In this document: piece by piece, positions 1 through 7,635 of the stretch
Numbering within the stretch: the stretch's first letter is position 1
Layout of the letters: each line of letters begins with the position of its first letter
Origin: Micromonospora sp. WMMD980
GTDB taxonomy: Bacteria > Actinomycetota > Actinomycetes > Mycobacteriales > Micromonosporaceae
Assembly (NCBI RefSeq): GCF_029626035.1
Contig: NZ_JARUBE010000003.1
Coordinates: 992,001 to 1,056,000, forward strand
Length of the DNA: 64,000 bases
Direction of reading: 5' to 3'
Translations under genes and position numbers: made by a program
Notes under the pieces: generated by a model
Told to the model about the DNA's origin: nothing
The model's input: the letters and a program-made list of their open reading frames with translations, nothing else
Database searches by the model: none

Positions 1-142
1 CGGTCAGCGCCGCGTCCCAACCGACCGTCCGCAGGCTGTCCGCCATCCCGTGCCGTACCCGCCACACCTGCCAGCCGAGAAAGGCCAGTACGGCGGCGTA
101 CCCGAGCACGCGCAGCGTGGCCCACACCCGTGCCCGGCTCAC
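1..142 (-). CDS. Membrane protein, partial (cut by window edge)
   Basis: Only the first 47 codons are in the window. The GTG start overlaps the stop of the upstream EEP gene in a GTGA arrangement, so it belongs to the same operon. The visible N-terminus has one clear membrane helix (about residues 11-26, rich in Ala, Val, Leu and Phe), followed by a basic stretch and an Asp/Trp-containing turn. This start resembles proteins of the lysylphosphatidylglycerol-synthase/flippase-like membrane family often found beside glycan operons, but too little is visible to assign it. A role in moving or anchoring a lipid-linked product is inference from context only. Confidence 0.55.
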   Translation of the reverse strand, partial: MSRARVWATLRVLGYAAVLAFLGWQVWRVRHGMADSLRTVGWDAALT

Positions 143-1245
143 CGGGACCCACCGAGGGAGAGCACGACGTCCTGCACCCGGTGGTCGGACATGCCCCGGG
201 CGTCGTGCAGCCGGTAGCGGTGCACGGTCCATCCGGGGGAGACGAACGTCCAGTCCAGCCGCCACCAGCGCCGGCCGGCGATCGTCCACGACGTCGGGTA
301 CGCCGACCCGCTGGCCCGGGCCGCGTCGGTGAGCCGGTCGCGGAGCCGGCCCAGGTCGCCCATGGCCGGGCTGGTGTTGAGGTCGCCGGCGACCAGCACC
401 GGGTTCGGGTTGCGGTCGAGGTCGGCGGCGAGCGCCCGGTACTGCGTCTCCCGCCGCTGGAAGAACTCGTGCCGGCGGTCGTAGAACAGCTCGCGCAGCG
501 GGCTGCTCAGGTCCAGCGGCACCAGGATGTGGGTGTTGTAGACCGACACCGTGCGACCGCCCACCCGCAGGTCGGTGCGGAGCGATTTGACCTCCCAGTA
601 GTCGGTGCGCCAGTCCGCGCCGGGCGGCGGGTCGGCCGGCAACGCGGTCGTCGCGACGACCGGGAACCGGGTCACGGTGACCAGTTCCCCGCGCAGCACC
701 ACCTGGTAGCCGGTGAACTCGTGACGCAGCCGGGCCAGGTCGGCGTCGCGGCGGGCCGGGTCGTCGTCGGGCTTGTACTCCTGGAGGAGGTAGACGTCGG
801 CGTGCCGGGCGGTCAGCGAGGCGTAGAACGCGTCGGGGTCGTCGGTGGCGTTCCACACCGTCGTGTTCCAGGAGACTAGGCGCAGCGCGTCCGCCGGCGC
901 GCGCGGCGGGGTGCGCCACACGGCCGGGTTCAGCCCGGCCAGGTCCGCGCCGAGCAGCAGCCCGGCCACCGTGAGCAGCGCCAGCCGGGCCCGGAACCGG
1001 CCGGCCAGCGGCACCGCCCCGAGCAGCAGCACCGGTACGGCGACGAACGCCAGCGGCGGGATCAGTTCCGGCGCCAGCCACAGCCACCACCGGCCGCTGA
1101 GCAGCCGGTGCGCCACCACCAGGAGCAGCCACGCCGCGCCCAGGCCGGTGAGCACCGCGCCGGCGCGGGCGGCGGGTCGCCGGCCGACCCGGCCCGTCCG
1201 GCCGGTCACCGGTTCGGTGCGCGGTGGCGTCCGCACGGCGGTCAC
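139..1245 (-). CDS. Membrane-anchored endonuclease/exonuclease/phosphatase (EEP) family hydrolase A
   Basis: This is a 368-residue metal-dependent phosphohydrolase of the EEP superfamily. The N-terminal third carries three hydrophobic helices (about residues 27-95). The catalytic domain keeps the family signature in order: SWNT, a metal-binding Glu in LLQE, NTH, GDLNTS, LDWTF and MSDHR. All core residues are present, so it is probably active on a phosphodiester or phosphomonoester. The topology would place the catalytic domain outside the membrane or at its surface. The GTG start at 1245 overlaps the stop of the upstream glycosyltransferase (GTGA). A close paralogue lies at 3279-4529. In this operon the substrate is more plausibly a lipid-phosphate or sugar-phosphate than a nucleic acid; that is inference. 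Confidence 0.85.
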   Translation of the reverse strand: MTAVRTPPRTEPVTGRTGRVGRRPAARAGAVLTGLGAAWLLLVVAHRLLSGRWWLWLAPELIPPLAFVAVPVLLLGAVPLAGRFRARLALLTVAGLLLGADLAGLNPAVWRTPPRAPADALRLVSWNTTVWNATDDPDAFYASLTARHADVYLLQEYKPDDDPARRDADLARLRHEFTGYQVVLRGELVTVTRFPVVATTALPADPPPGADWRTDYWEVKSLRTDLRVGGRTVSVYNTHILVPLDLSSPLRELFYDRRHEFFQRRETQYRALAADLDRNPNPVLVAGDLNTSPAMGDLGRLRDRLTDAARASGSAYPTSWTIAGRRWWRLDWTFVSPGWTVHRYRLHDARGMSDHRVQDVVLSLGGSR

Positions 1246-2264
1246 GCGATCACCGCCGGCTGCTCGTAGAGGCGGCGGAAGCGGCGGGAGAGCAGCCACT
1301 GCACGAGTCCCACCGCCACGCCCACCCCGATGGTGAGGCTGACCAGCAGGTGCAGGCCGGCGAAGCGCAGCGTGTAGCCCAGGCCCCGGACGGCGCGCAC
1401 GTAGCGGTACATCCGCGCGTCGCTGAGCAGCCAGAGCGCCAGCAGCAGCAGCGGCACCACGGCCCACCCCGGACCGGCCAGCAGCGGCAGCGGCGTGGTG
1501 GCGGCGGCCAGCCAGGACGCCAGCCCGGTGCCGGACTCGGCGGAGGTCACCACCCCCACCACCCGCCGTCGGTGCAGGAAGAACGGGATGTGCACGCGGG
1601 TCCGGGTGAACACCTTGCCCAGTGCGATCCGCAGCGTCGCGTCGTCGTCGTGCCGGCCGATGACCCGGCTGGTCATCCGCACCTCGTACCGGTCGGTGAG
1701 CCGTTCGCTGACGTCCGCCCCCTCGCTCTGGGTCAGCCGGGGGTTGAACGGGCCCACCTGCGCCCAGACCCTGGTCGGCACGGCCAGGATCGCGGTCGAC
1801 AGGAAACCGGTGATGCTGCCCTCGGCGACGCGGAAGTACCAGTGCCGGTACAGATTGCGGTAGTCCTTGGTGAAGGTGCCGTCGATCAACGGGACGGTGT
1901 CGTAGTTGCCGCAGACGGCGCCGACGCCGGGCTCGTCGCGTAGGATCGCCACCGCGACGGCCACCGCGTCCGGGGCCAGCGCCACGTCCGAGTCGACGAA
2001 CATCAGCACCTTCCCGGTGGCGGCCTCCGCGCCGAGGTTGCGTGCCACCGAGGGCCCGCTGTTGACCGGCGTACGCAGCACCCGCACCTCGGGGAAGGAC
2101 TCGGCGACCGCCACCGAGTCGTCGGTACTGCCGTCGTCGACCACGATCACCTCCACCGGCCGGTGCGTCTGCCGGCGCAGCGCCGCCAGGCAGAGCCGCA
2201 GCGTGCGGGCGTAGTTGTAGTTGGGCACGATGACCGAGACGAGGGGCGCGGAGACGGCCACCAC
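1242..2264 (-). CDS. Family 2 glycosyltransferase with C-terminal membrane helices
   Basis: This is a GT2 (GT-A fold) inverting glycosyltransferase of about 340 residues. The start of the fold (VSVIVPNYNY), the nucleotide-binding VDDGSTD and the metal-binding DSD are all visible in the first 110 residues. The last 100 residues carry two to three hydrophobic helices and end with an FRRLYE segment, which it shares with the paralogue at 4526-5557. The GTG at 2264 is preferred because an AAAGG sits about 8 bases upstream; the next codon is also GTG. The gene almost abuts the upstream GT2 and overlaps the downstream EEP gene. It probably transfers sugar to a membrane lipid acceptor; donor and acceptor cannot be read from the sequence. 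Confidence 0.88.
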   Translation of the reverse strand: MVAVSAPLVSVIVPNYNYARTLRLCLAALRRQTHRPVEVIVVDDGSTDDSVAVAESFPEVRVLRTPVNSGPSVARNLGAEAATGKVLMFVDSDVALAPDAVAVAVAILRDEPGVGAVCGNYDTVPLIDGTFTKDYRNLYRHWYFRVAEGSITGFLSTAILAVPTRVWAQVGPFNPRLTQSEGADVSERLTDRYEVRMTSRVIGRHDDDATLRIALGKVFTRTRVHIPFFLHRRRVVGVVTSAESGTGLASWLAAATTPLPLLAGPGWAVVPLLLLALWLLSDARMYRYVRAVRGLGYTLRFAGLHLLVSLTIGVGVAVGLVQWLLSRRFRRLYEQPAVIA

Positions 2265-2265
2265 C

Positions 2266-3282
2266 TCACCAACCTTTCGAGTCGAGGGGACGCAGGGCGG
2301 CCCGCGACGACGGGCCGAACGTCGGGTCCACCAGGGACCGGACCAGGCCGACCGCGGCACCGGTGATCAGTGCGACGTTCACCAGCAGGTGGATGCCGAG
2401 GGCGCGGACCAGGAACGCCCCGCCGCCCCGGCGTAGCGCCCCCACCAGCGGCGGGTCGGCGGCGGCGAAGACCGCCAGGCAGAGCACCGGCACGCCGGCC
2501 CCGTACGGACCGAGCAGCGCCGCCGGCAGGGTGAGCCCGGCCAGCCCGGCCGCCAGCACACCGAGGCTGCGGTTCAGCGCCAGACCGCGCCGACGGTAGC
2601 GGTTGCGCAGCGACCAGCGGAGCAGTTGGGCCCGCCGGTACTGCTCGGCCAGCAGCGGCAGCAGCCGGTCCGCCTCATCGTGCCGACCGACGACGGTGTC
2701 GGTGAGCCGGATCCGGTACCGGGTCAGCAACCGCTCGCTGTACTCGTCGTCCTCGGCGCTGCGCAGGTTCTCGTCGAACGGACCGAGGTCGCGCAGCACG
2801 GCACGGGGCACCGCGGCGAGCGCGAAGACGGCGGTGTCGACCGGGCCGACCGCCCGGGTCAGCGCGGAGTGCAGGTGCAGCACCCGGTACCGCTCGACCG
2901 GCCCGTCGTCGATCAGCGGCTCCGGGGCGTAGACGCCGTAGACGCAGCCGCAGTCCGGGTCGGCGGCCAGCACCGCCAGCGCGTTGGCGATCGCGTCCGG
3001 GGCCAGCGCGACGTCGGAGTCGACGAAGAAGACCACCTCACCACGACTGGCCGCCACCCCGGCGTTGCGGGCTGCGGAGACCCCGCCGTTGACCGGCTGG
3101 ACCAGCACCCGCACGCCGGCCGCCGCGGCCACCGCCGCCGACCCGTCGGTGCTGCCGTCGTCGACGACGAGCACCTCCACCGGCGGATGGGTCTGCGCCG
3201 CCACCGCGTCCAGGCAGTGGCGCAGCGTCTTCGCGGCGTTCCAGACCGGGATCACGACCGAGACGGTCGGTGTACGGCTCAC
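2266..3282 (-). CDS. Family 2 glycosyltransferase
   Basis: A 338-residue GT2 enzyme. It shows VSVVIPVWN at the N-terminus, VDDGSTDGS and a DSD metal motif, and a C-terminal hydrophobic half with two or three membrane segments. It lacks the FRRLYE tail of the other two GT2 proteins in the operon, so it is the more divergent member. The ATG start overlaps the stop of the EEP B gene (ATGA), indicating translational coupling. It should act in the cytoplasm at the membrane face. The specific sugar is not inferable. Confidence 0.88.
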   Translation of the reverse strand: MSRTPTVSVVIPVWNAAKTLRHCLDAVAAQTHPPVEVLVVDDGSTDGSAAVAAAAGVRVLVQPVNGGVSAARNAGVAASRGEVVFFVDSDVALAPDAIANALAVLAADPDCGCVYGVYAPEPLIDDGPVERYRVLHLHSALTRAVGPVDTAVFALAAVPRAVLRDLGPFDENLRSAEDDEYSERLLTRYRIRLTDTVVGRHDEADRLLPLLAEQYRRAQLLRWSLRNRYRRRGLALNRSLGVLAAGLAGLTLPAALLGPYGAGVPVLCLAVFAAADPPLVGALRRGGGAFLVRALGIHLLVNVALITGAAVGLVRSLVDPTFGPSSRAALRPLDSKGW

Positions 3283-4529
3283 GACCCCTCCCCGAGCGTC
3301 ACCACGGCGGTCTGGGCGCGGTGATCGGACAACCCGCGCGGATCGTCCAGCGTGTACCGGTGCACGCGTACCGTCCGGGAGGTCAGCGTCCAGTCCAGCC
3401 GCCAGGCCGCCGGCAGCCGACCGGCGGGCCAGCTCGCCGGGTACACGTCGGCGTTGGCGTCCGCGGCGTCGCGCAGCCGGTCCCGCAACGGGCGCAGGTC
3501 GCCCATCGCTGCCGTGGTGTTGAAGTCGCCGGCGACCAGCACCGGCCCGGGGTTGGCGGCTAGGTCGGCCCGCAGCCCGGCGAGTTGCGCCCGCCGGGCC
3601 CGGTCACGTTCCCGCACGTAGCCCAGGAACCGCCTCGGCGCGAGGTTCACCTGCACCGGCAGGTGCACGTTGTACGTGGACAGCACCCGGCCGCCCACCA
3701 GCAGGTCGGCGCGGAGCACCTTGGCGGCGGCGAAGACCCGCCCGAAGTCGGCGCCCGGGTCGGCCGCGAGGCCCGCGCCGGGACCGACCGCCGGCCGGGC
3801 CACCACCGGGAACCGGGACAGGGTGAGCAGCTCGCCACGGGCGACGACGGTGTAGCCGGGGAACGCCCGACGCAGCCGCTCCGGGTCGGGGGCGGGCCGG
3901 GCGCCGGCCAGCCCGGCCGCGTCGTCCCAGTAGAGGTGCTCCTGCAACAGGTAGACGTCGGCCCGCCGGTCGACCAGGAACCGCAGAAACGCCTCCGGGT
4001 CGTCGTGCTGGTCCCAGTAGCCGGTGTTCCAGGCCAGCACCGTCAGCGCGCCCGACGGCGGGGCGGGGCGGGACGCCCACGCGTACCGGTTGAGGCCGGT
4101 GTCGGGCAGCCCGATCGTCAGCGCGGTGACCGCCGCCGCCAGCACCACCGCCGCCGCCCGGGTGGGCAGCGGCCGGCGCAGCGCCCGGGCCGCCGGCACG
4201 GCCGCCGCCAGCGCCACCGGCACCAGCAGGTACGCGACCGGCGGCAGCAGGTCCGGCAGCAGCCAGAACCACCAGCGCCCGCTCAACGCGCGGTGCAGGC
4301 CGGTGAACACCGCCCAGCCGAGCGCCGCCGCCCAGAGCAGCCGGGTGGCCGCACACCACCGCCGCCGGTCGGGCATGCGTTCGCGGCCCTCGCTGCGCTC
4401 GGTGCGCTCGCTCATGCGGTGCTGGTTGGGCATGCGTTCGCGGCCCTCGCTGCGCTCGGTGCGCTCGCTCATGCGGTGCCGGTCGGGCATGCGTTCGCGG
4501 CCCTCGCTGCGCTCGGTGCGCTCGCTCAT
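3279..4529 (-). CDS. Membrane-anchored EEP family hydrolase B with repeated N-terminus
   Basis: This paralogue of the EEP protein at 139-1245 has about 416 residues from the outermost start. Catalytic motifs AWNT, LLQEH, NVHL, GDFNTT, LDWTL and LSDHR are intact, and three membrane helices precede them. The N-terminus is odd: a 19-residue unit beginning MSERTERSEG occurs three times in tandem, and each unit offers in-frame ATG codons. The outermost ATG overlaps the stop of the upstream GT2 (ATGA), which supports starting there, but initiation at an inner repeat would give an equally complete enzyme. The repeat is charged, precedes the first membrane helix and is probably cytoplasmic. Confidence 0.85.
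   Translation of the reverse strand: MSERTERSEGRERMPDRHRMSERTERSEGRERMPNQHRMSERTERSEGRERMPDRRRWCAATRLLWAAALGWAVFTGLHRALSGRWWFWLLPDLLPPVAYLLVPVALAAAVPAARALRRPLPTRAAAVVLAAAVTALTIGLPDTGLNRYAWASRPAPPSGALTVLAWNTGYWDQHDDPEAFLRFLVDRRADVYLLQEHLYWDDAAGLAGARPAPDPERLRRAFPGYTVVARGELLTLSRFPVVARPAVGPGAGLAADPGADFGRVFAAAKVLRADLLVGGRVLSTYNVHLPVQVNLAPRRFLGYVRERDRARRAQLAGLRADLAANPGPVLVAGDFNTTAAMGDLRPLRDRLRDAADANADVYPASWPAGRLPAAWRLDWTLTSRTVRVHRYTLDDPRGLSDHRAQTAVVTLGEGS
4359..4529 (-). repeat. Three tandem 57-bp units inside the EEP B start
   Basis: Three head-to-tail copies of a 57-bp unit, nearly identical, cover the first 57 codons of the EEP B gene. The unit contains the core GCGAGCGCACCGAGCGCAGC (minus strand), a GAGCGCAGCGAG-type sequence also echoed in the tandem repeat at 42501-42621. 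The period is a multiple of three, so the frame is kept. It looks like a repetitive intergenic element captured as coding sequence at a start/stop junction. Confidence 0.85.
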
Positions 4530-5557
4530 GCGGACACCTGCGCGGTGGGGCGTGGGCCGCCCTCGTAGAGGCGCCGGAAGGAGCGGGAGCAGAGCCACTG
4601 CGCCGCGCCGGCGCCGGCGCCGGCGGCGATCGCCAGGTTGATCAGCCACTGCACCCCGACGAACGCGACGAGCAACGCCGGTCCGCGGCGGCGGGCGACG
4701 AACCGGTACATGCCGGCGTCGCACGCCAGGAAGAGCAGGAGGGCGGCCAGGGACGGCAGTGCCCCGAGCGCGCCGGCCAGCAGCGGTAACGGCAGCGCGA
4801 GCGTGCCGAGCAGCGCGCTGGCGGCGGCCCACATCCGGGACGCGGTCTCGAAGCCCTGCGCGGCACGACGCCGGTACGCGTACAGCGGCATCCGCAGCCG
4901 GCTGCGGTGGAACACCTTGCGCAGCATCGGTCCGAGCCGGTCGTCGTCGCGGTGCCGGCCGTGCAGCGCGTCGGTGAGCCGGATCGGGTACCGGCCGGTG
5001 AGCCGCTCGCCGTACTCGACCTCCTCGGTCTGGCGCAGCCCTTCGTGGAACGGGCCGATCTCGGCGAACACCCGGGCCGGCATGGCGCAGATGGCGGTGA
5101 ACAGGAAGCTGACGTCGCCCAGCGAGCTGATCCGCCACCAGTGCGCCTGGAGGCACCGGCACTCCTGAACGAGGCTGTCCCGGACCAGCGGGACCTCGTC
5201 GAGGATGCCGCAGATCGCGCCGGCCCGCGGGTCGGCGGCGAGCAGCCGCACCGCCCGGGCCACCGTGTCCGGCGGCAGTTCCACGTCGGAGTCGACGAAG
5301 AGCAGGACGTCGCCGCGGGCCCGGGCGGCGCCGATGTTGCGGGCCAGGGCGGGGCCGCCGTTGTGCGGCGTGTGGACCACCGGCACGCCGAGCGACTCGG
5401 CCACCGCCACCGAGTCGTCGGTGCTCCGGTCGTCCACGAAGATGATCTCGGTGGCGGGATGGGTCTGCGCCAGCAGCGCCGGCAGCGTCAGCGGCAGCGA
5501 GCCGGCGTGGTTGTAGTTGGGGACGACGACGGAGACCGTCGGGGTGTGCGCGGTCAT
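4526..5557 (-). CDS. Family 2 glycosyltransferase with C-terminal membrane helices
   Basis: A 343-residue GT2 enzyme. VSVVVPNYNH, VDDRSTDDS and DSD mark the GT-A core in the first 110 residues. The C-terminal third holds three hydrophobic segments and ends with SRSFRRLYE, nearly the same tail as the GT2 at 1242-2264, so the two look like recent paralogues. The ATG at 5557 has a GGAGAG-type ribosome site. A 60-base gap separates it from the UbiA gene upstream, the largest gap inside this operon. The pairing GT2-EEP occurs twice in the operon, suggesting each hydrolase serves a neighbouring glycosyltransferase step (inference). Confidence 0.88.
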   Translation of the reverse strand: MTAHTPTVSVVVPNYNHAGSLPLTLPALLAQTHPATEIIFVDDRSTDDSVAVAESLGVPVVHTPHNGGPALARNIGAARARGDVLLFVDSDVELPPDTVARAVRLLAADPRAGAICGILDEVPLVRDSLVQECRCLQAHWWRISSLGDVSFLFTAICAMPARVFAEIGPFHEGLRQTEEVEYGERLTGRYPIRLTDALHGRHRDDDRLGPMLRKVFHRSRLRMPLYAYRRRAAQGFETASRMWAAASALLGTLALPLPLLAGALGALPSLAALLLFLACDAGMYRFVARRRGPALLVAFVGVQWLINLAIAAGAGAGAAQWLCSRSFRRLYEGGPRPTAQVSA

Positions 5558-5617
5558 GGCTCTCCTTTACGAGGGCACGGGCGAAGGGCGGGGCGCGGGC
5601 GAGGGTGGGACGCGGCT

Positions 5618-6580
5618 TCAGGACAGGGCGGCGACGAGCGCCGGGAACCGGATGGCGGCGTAGAGCGCGCCCAGGCAGGCCGCCCAGAGCAATGCGGCGG
5701 CGAGCACCGCCCGGTCCCGCGACAGCAGCCGGACCGGGTCGCCGCCGGCCCGCCGGACCAGCGCCAGTTGCAGGTACCGCGACATCAGGTAGAGGACGAA
5801 CGGGGTGGACAGCAGCATCGCGGCGTCCCCGTACCGGCCGAACGGCGCTTCGGTGCCCAGCCAGACCAGGCCGGCGGTGACCGCCAGGAGCCCGTTGAGC
5901 TGGAGCAGGTGCCCGGCCAGCTCCACCGACCAGCCGCGCAGGGCGGGCCGGTGGGCCACCCCCGCGTCCAGCAGTTCCTGGCGGCGTTTGCCGACGATCA
6001 GCAGCAGGCAGCCGGCGAACACGGTGACCAGCAGCCAGGCCGACACGTCCGCACCGACGGCCAGGTAGCCCTGCACGGCGCGCAGCACGAACCCGGTCGC
6101 GACCACCCCGGCCTCGACCAGCGGAACGTGCTTCAGGCCCCGGCTGTACCAGACGTTGAGCACCAGATAGGTCAGCACCGGCCAGGCCGGTCCGACCGGG
6201 CCGGCGGCCAGCAGCAGCGCGAGGCCGAGCAGGAGCACGACGGCGCAGGCGTACGCCAGCGGCACCGGCACCCGGCCGGACGCCACCGGCCGGTGGCGCT
6301 TCATCGGGTGAAGTCCGTCCCGGTGCCGGTCGACCACGTCGTTGCCCACGTACACGGCCGAGGCGGCGAGCACGAACGCGACGACGGACCAGCCCAGTCG
6401 GGTCAGCCCGGCCAGGTGCCAGGACAGCGGGTCCAGCAGGGGGAGCGGGACGACCAGCAGGCTCTTCACCCAGTGGCCGGGTCGGACCAGGCGGATCAGG
6501 TCGACGACCAGTCGGTGGCGGCGGGTGGCGGGCGGCTCCACGGCCGGCACGGCGGCGGGAGCGGAGTCGAGGAGAGGCAT
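5618..6580 (-). CDS. UbiA-family polyprenyl transferase (DPPR-synthase-like)
   Basis: A 320-residue integral membrane prenyltransferase with about eight or nine helices. The first Asp-rich motif is NDVVDRHRD (residues 80-88), followed by HPMKRHRPVASG, the pattern typical of the decaprenyl-phosphate phosphoribosyltransferase branch of UbiA that feeds arabinan synthesis. This suggests transfer of a phosphosugar onto polyprenyl phosphate rather than prenylation of a quinone, but the branch call is by eye. The ATG at 6580 follows the epimerase stop by 11 bases. With the adjacent epimerase it could form a DPPR/DPA-like two-step route to a lipid-linked sugar donor for the GT2 enzymes. Confidence 0.82.
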   Translation of the reverse strand: MPLLDSAPAAVPAVEPPATRRHRLVVDLIRLVRPGHWVKSLLVVPLPLLDPLSWHLAGLTRLGWSVVAFVLAASAVYVGNDVVDRHRDGLHPMKRHRPVASGRVPVPLAYACAVVLLLGLALLLAAGPVGPAWPVLTYLVLNVWYSRGLKHVPLVEAGVVATGFVLRAVQGYLAVGADVSAWLLVTVFAGCLLLIVGKRRQELLDAGVAHRPALRGWSVELAGHLLQLNGLLAVTAGLVWLGTEAPFGRYGDAAMLLSTPFVLYLMSRYLQLALVRRAGGDPVRLLSRDRAVLAAALLWAACLGALYAAIRFPALVAALS

Positions 6581-6591
6581 CGGCCGGCGCC

Positions 6592-7635
6592 CTAGAAGAA
6601 GATCTTCGCGAGGGAGAGGGCGCCCTGTCGCCAGGGTTCCCGGCTGGTCCGGCCGGCCCCGGTCGCCGTCGCACCCCGGTTCGCCCGCCACCACCGGTAG
6701 GTGGTGAGGATCGCGTCCCGGTTGGCGAGGCGGGGCGTGAAGCCGAGCCGGTCGCGGGCCTTGTCGATGCTCACGTAGGAGTCCGCGCGCAGCTTGTACA
6801 GCAGCCGCCCGTACACCGGGGAGAGGCCGCTGCGCTCCAACGCCCGCAGTGCCGCGAGCGTCGGCGCGGCCGGCATCCCGACCACCCGCCGGCCGTGCCC
6901 GGCGGCGTCGAGCACCGCCTGGAAGTCCTCGCGCAGCGTGCCGAACTCGGCCGCGCCCAGGTTGTACGTGTCCCCGGCGACGTCTTCCGGGGCGGCCAGC
7001 ACGGTCAGCACGGCGTCGACGAGATCCTCGACGGCGAACATCTGCACCCGCACGTCGCCGCGACCGAGCACCGGGAAGTTCCGGCCCTCCTCGGCCCATT
7101 CGAAGAGCATCGCGAACAGGCCCATCCGGCCCGGTCCGAGGAACGTCTTGGGTCGCAGCACCGGCACGCAGAGCCCGTCCGCGCGGAACCGTTCCACAAG
7201 GAGTTCCGCCTCGACCTTCGCCCGCGTGTACGGGTCGACCGGCTCCCGCGGGTGGTCCTCGGGTGTGGGCACCAGCCGGGGCAGGCCGTAGACGGCGGTG
7301 GAGGAGATGTGCACGACCCGGGGGACCTGCACCCGGCGGGCGGCGCCGAGCACCGCGTGCGTGCCGTCCACGATGATCGACCGGATCATCTCGGCCGGGT
7401 AGCTGGGCAGCGCGGCGGCGCAGTGCACCACGACGGACGCGTCGGCGAACACCCGCGCCAGCAACGCGGCATCGCGGACGTCGCCCTGGCTGTGGGCCAG
7501 CTCCGGATGGGTGTGCGCGGCGGGCAGCAGGTCCACCCCGTGCACCCGGTGCCCCTCGGCGAGCAGCCGGCGGACCAGGTGCGAGCCGAGCATCCCGCTG
7601 GCTCCGGTCACCACGACGTGGCCGCTGGTCACCAT
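6592..7635 (-). CDS. NAD-dependent epimerase/dehydratase (extended SDR)
   Basis: A 347-residue extended short-chain dehydrogenase. The nucleotide-binding TGASGMLG is at residues 10-17 and the active-site YTRAK sits near residue 145, downstream of an ISSTAVYG strand. The C-terminal half has the substrate-binding features of sugar or 3-beta-hydroxysteroid-type epimerases. The start overlaps the aminotransferase stop by 7 bases. Probable role: oxidation or epimerisation of a nucleotide sugar or polyprenyl-linked sugar that the neighbouring UbiA and GT2 proteins use. The exact substrate cannot be read. Confidence 0.85.
   Translation of the reverse strand: MVTSGHVVVTGASGMLGSHLVRRLLAEGHRVHGVDLLPAAHTHPELAHSQGDVRDAALLARVFADASVVVHCAAALPSYPAEMIRSIIVDGTHAVLGAARRVQVPRVVHISSTAVYGLPRLVPTPEDHPREPVDPYTRAKVEAELLVERFRADGLCVPVLRPKTFLGPGRMGLFAMLFEWAEEGRNFPVLGRGDVRVQMFAVEDLVDAVLTVLAAPEDVAGDTYNLGAAEFGTLREDFQAVLDAAGHGRRVVGMPAAPTLAALRALERSGLSPVYGRLLYKLRADSYVSIDKARDRLGFTPRLANRDAILTTYRWWRANRGATATGAGRTSREPWRQGALSLAKIFF

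Noticed and set aside
4907..6595. Long plus-strand ORF opposite the GT2 and UbiA genes, and many similar long ORFs on opposite strands
   Set aside because: They are shadows of real genes in very GC-rich DNA: composition is dominated by Arg, Gly, Pro and Ala or by Gln, Val and His with no domain pattern.
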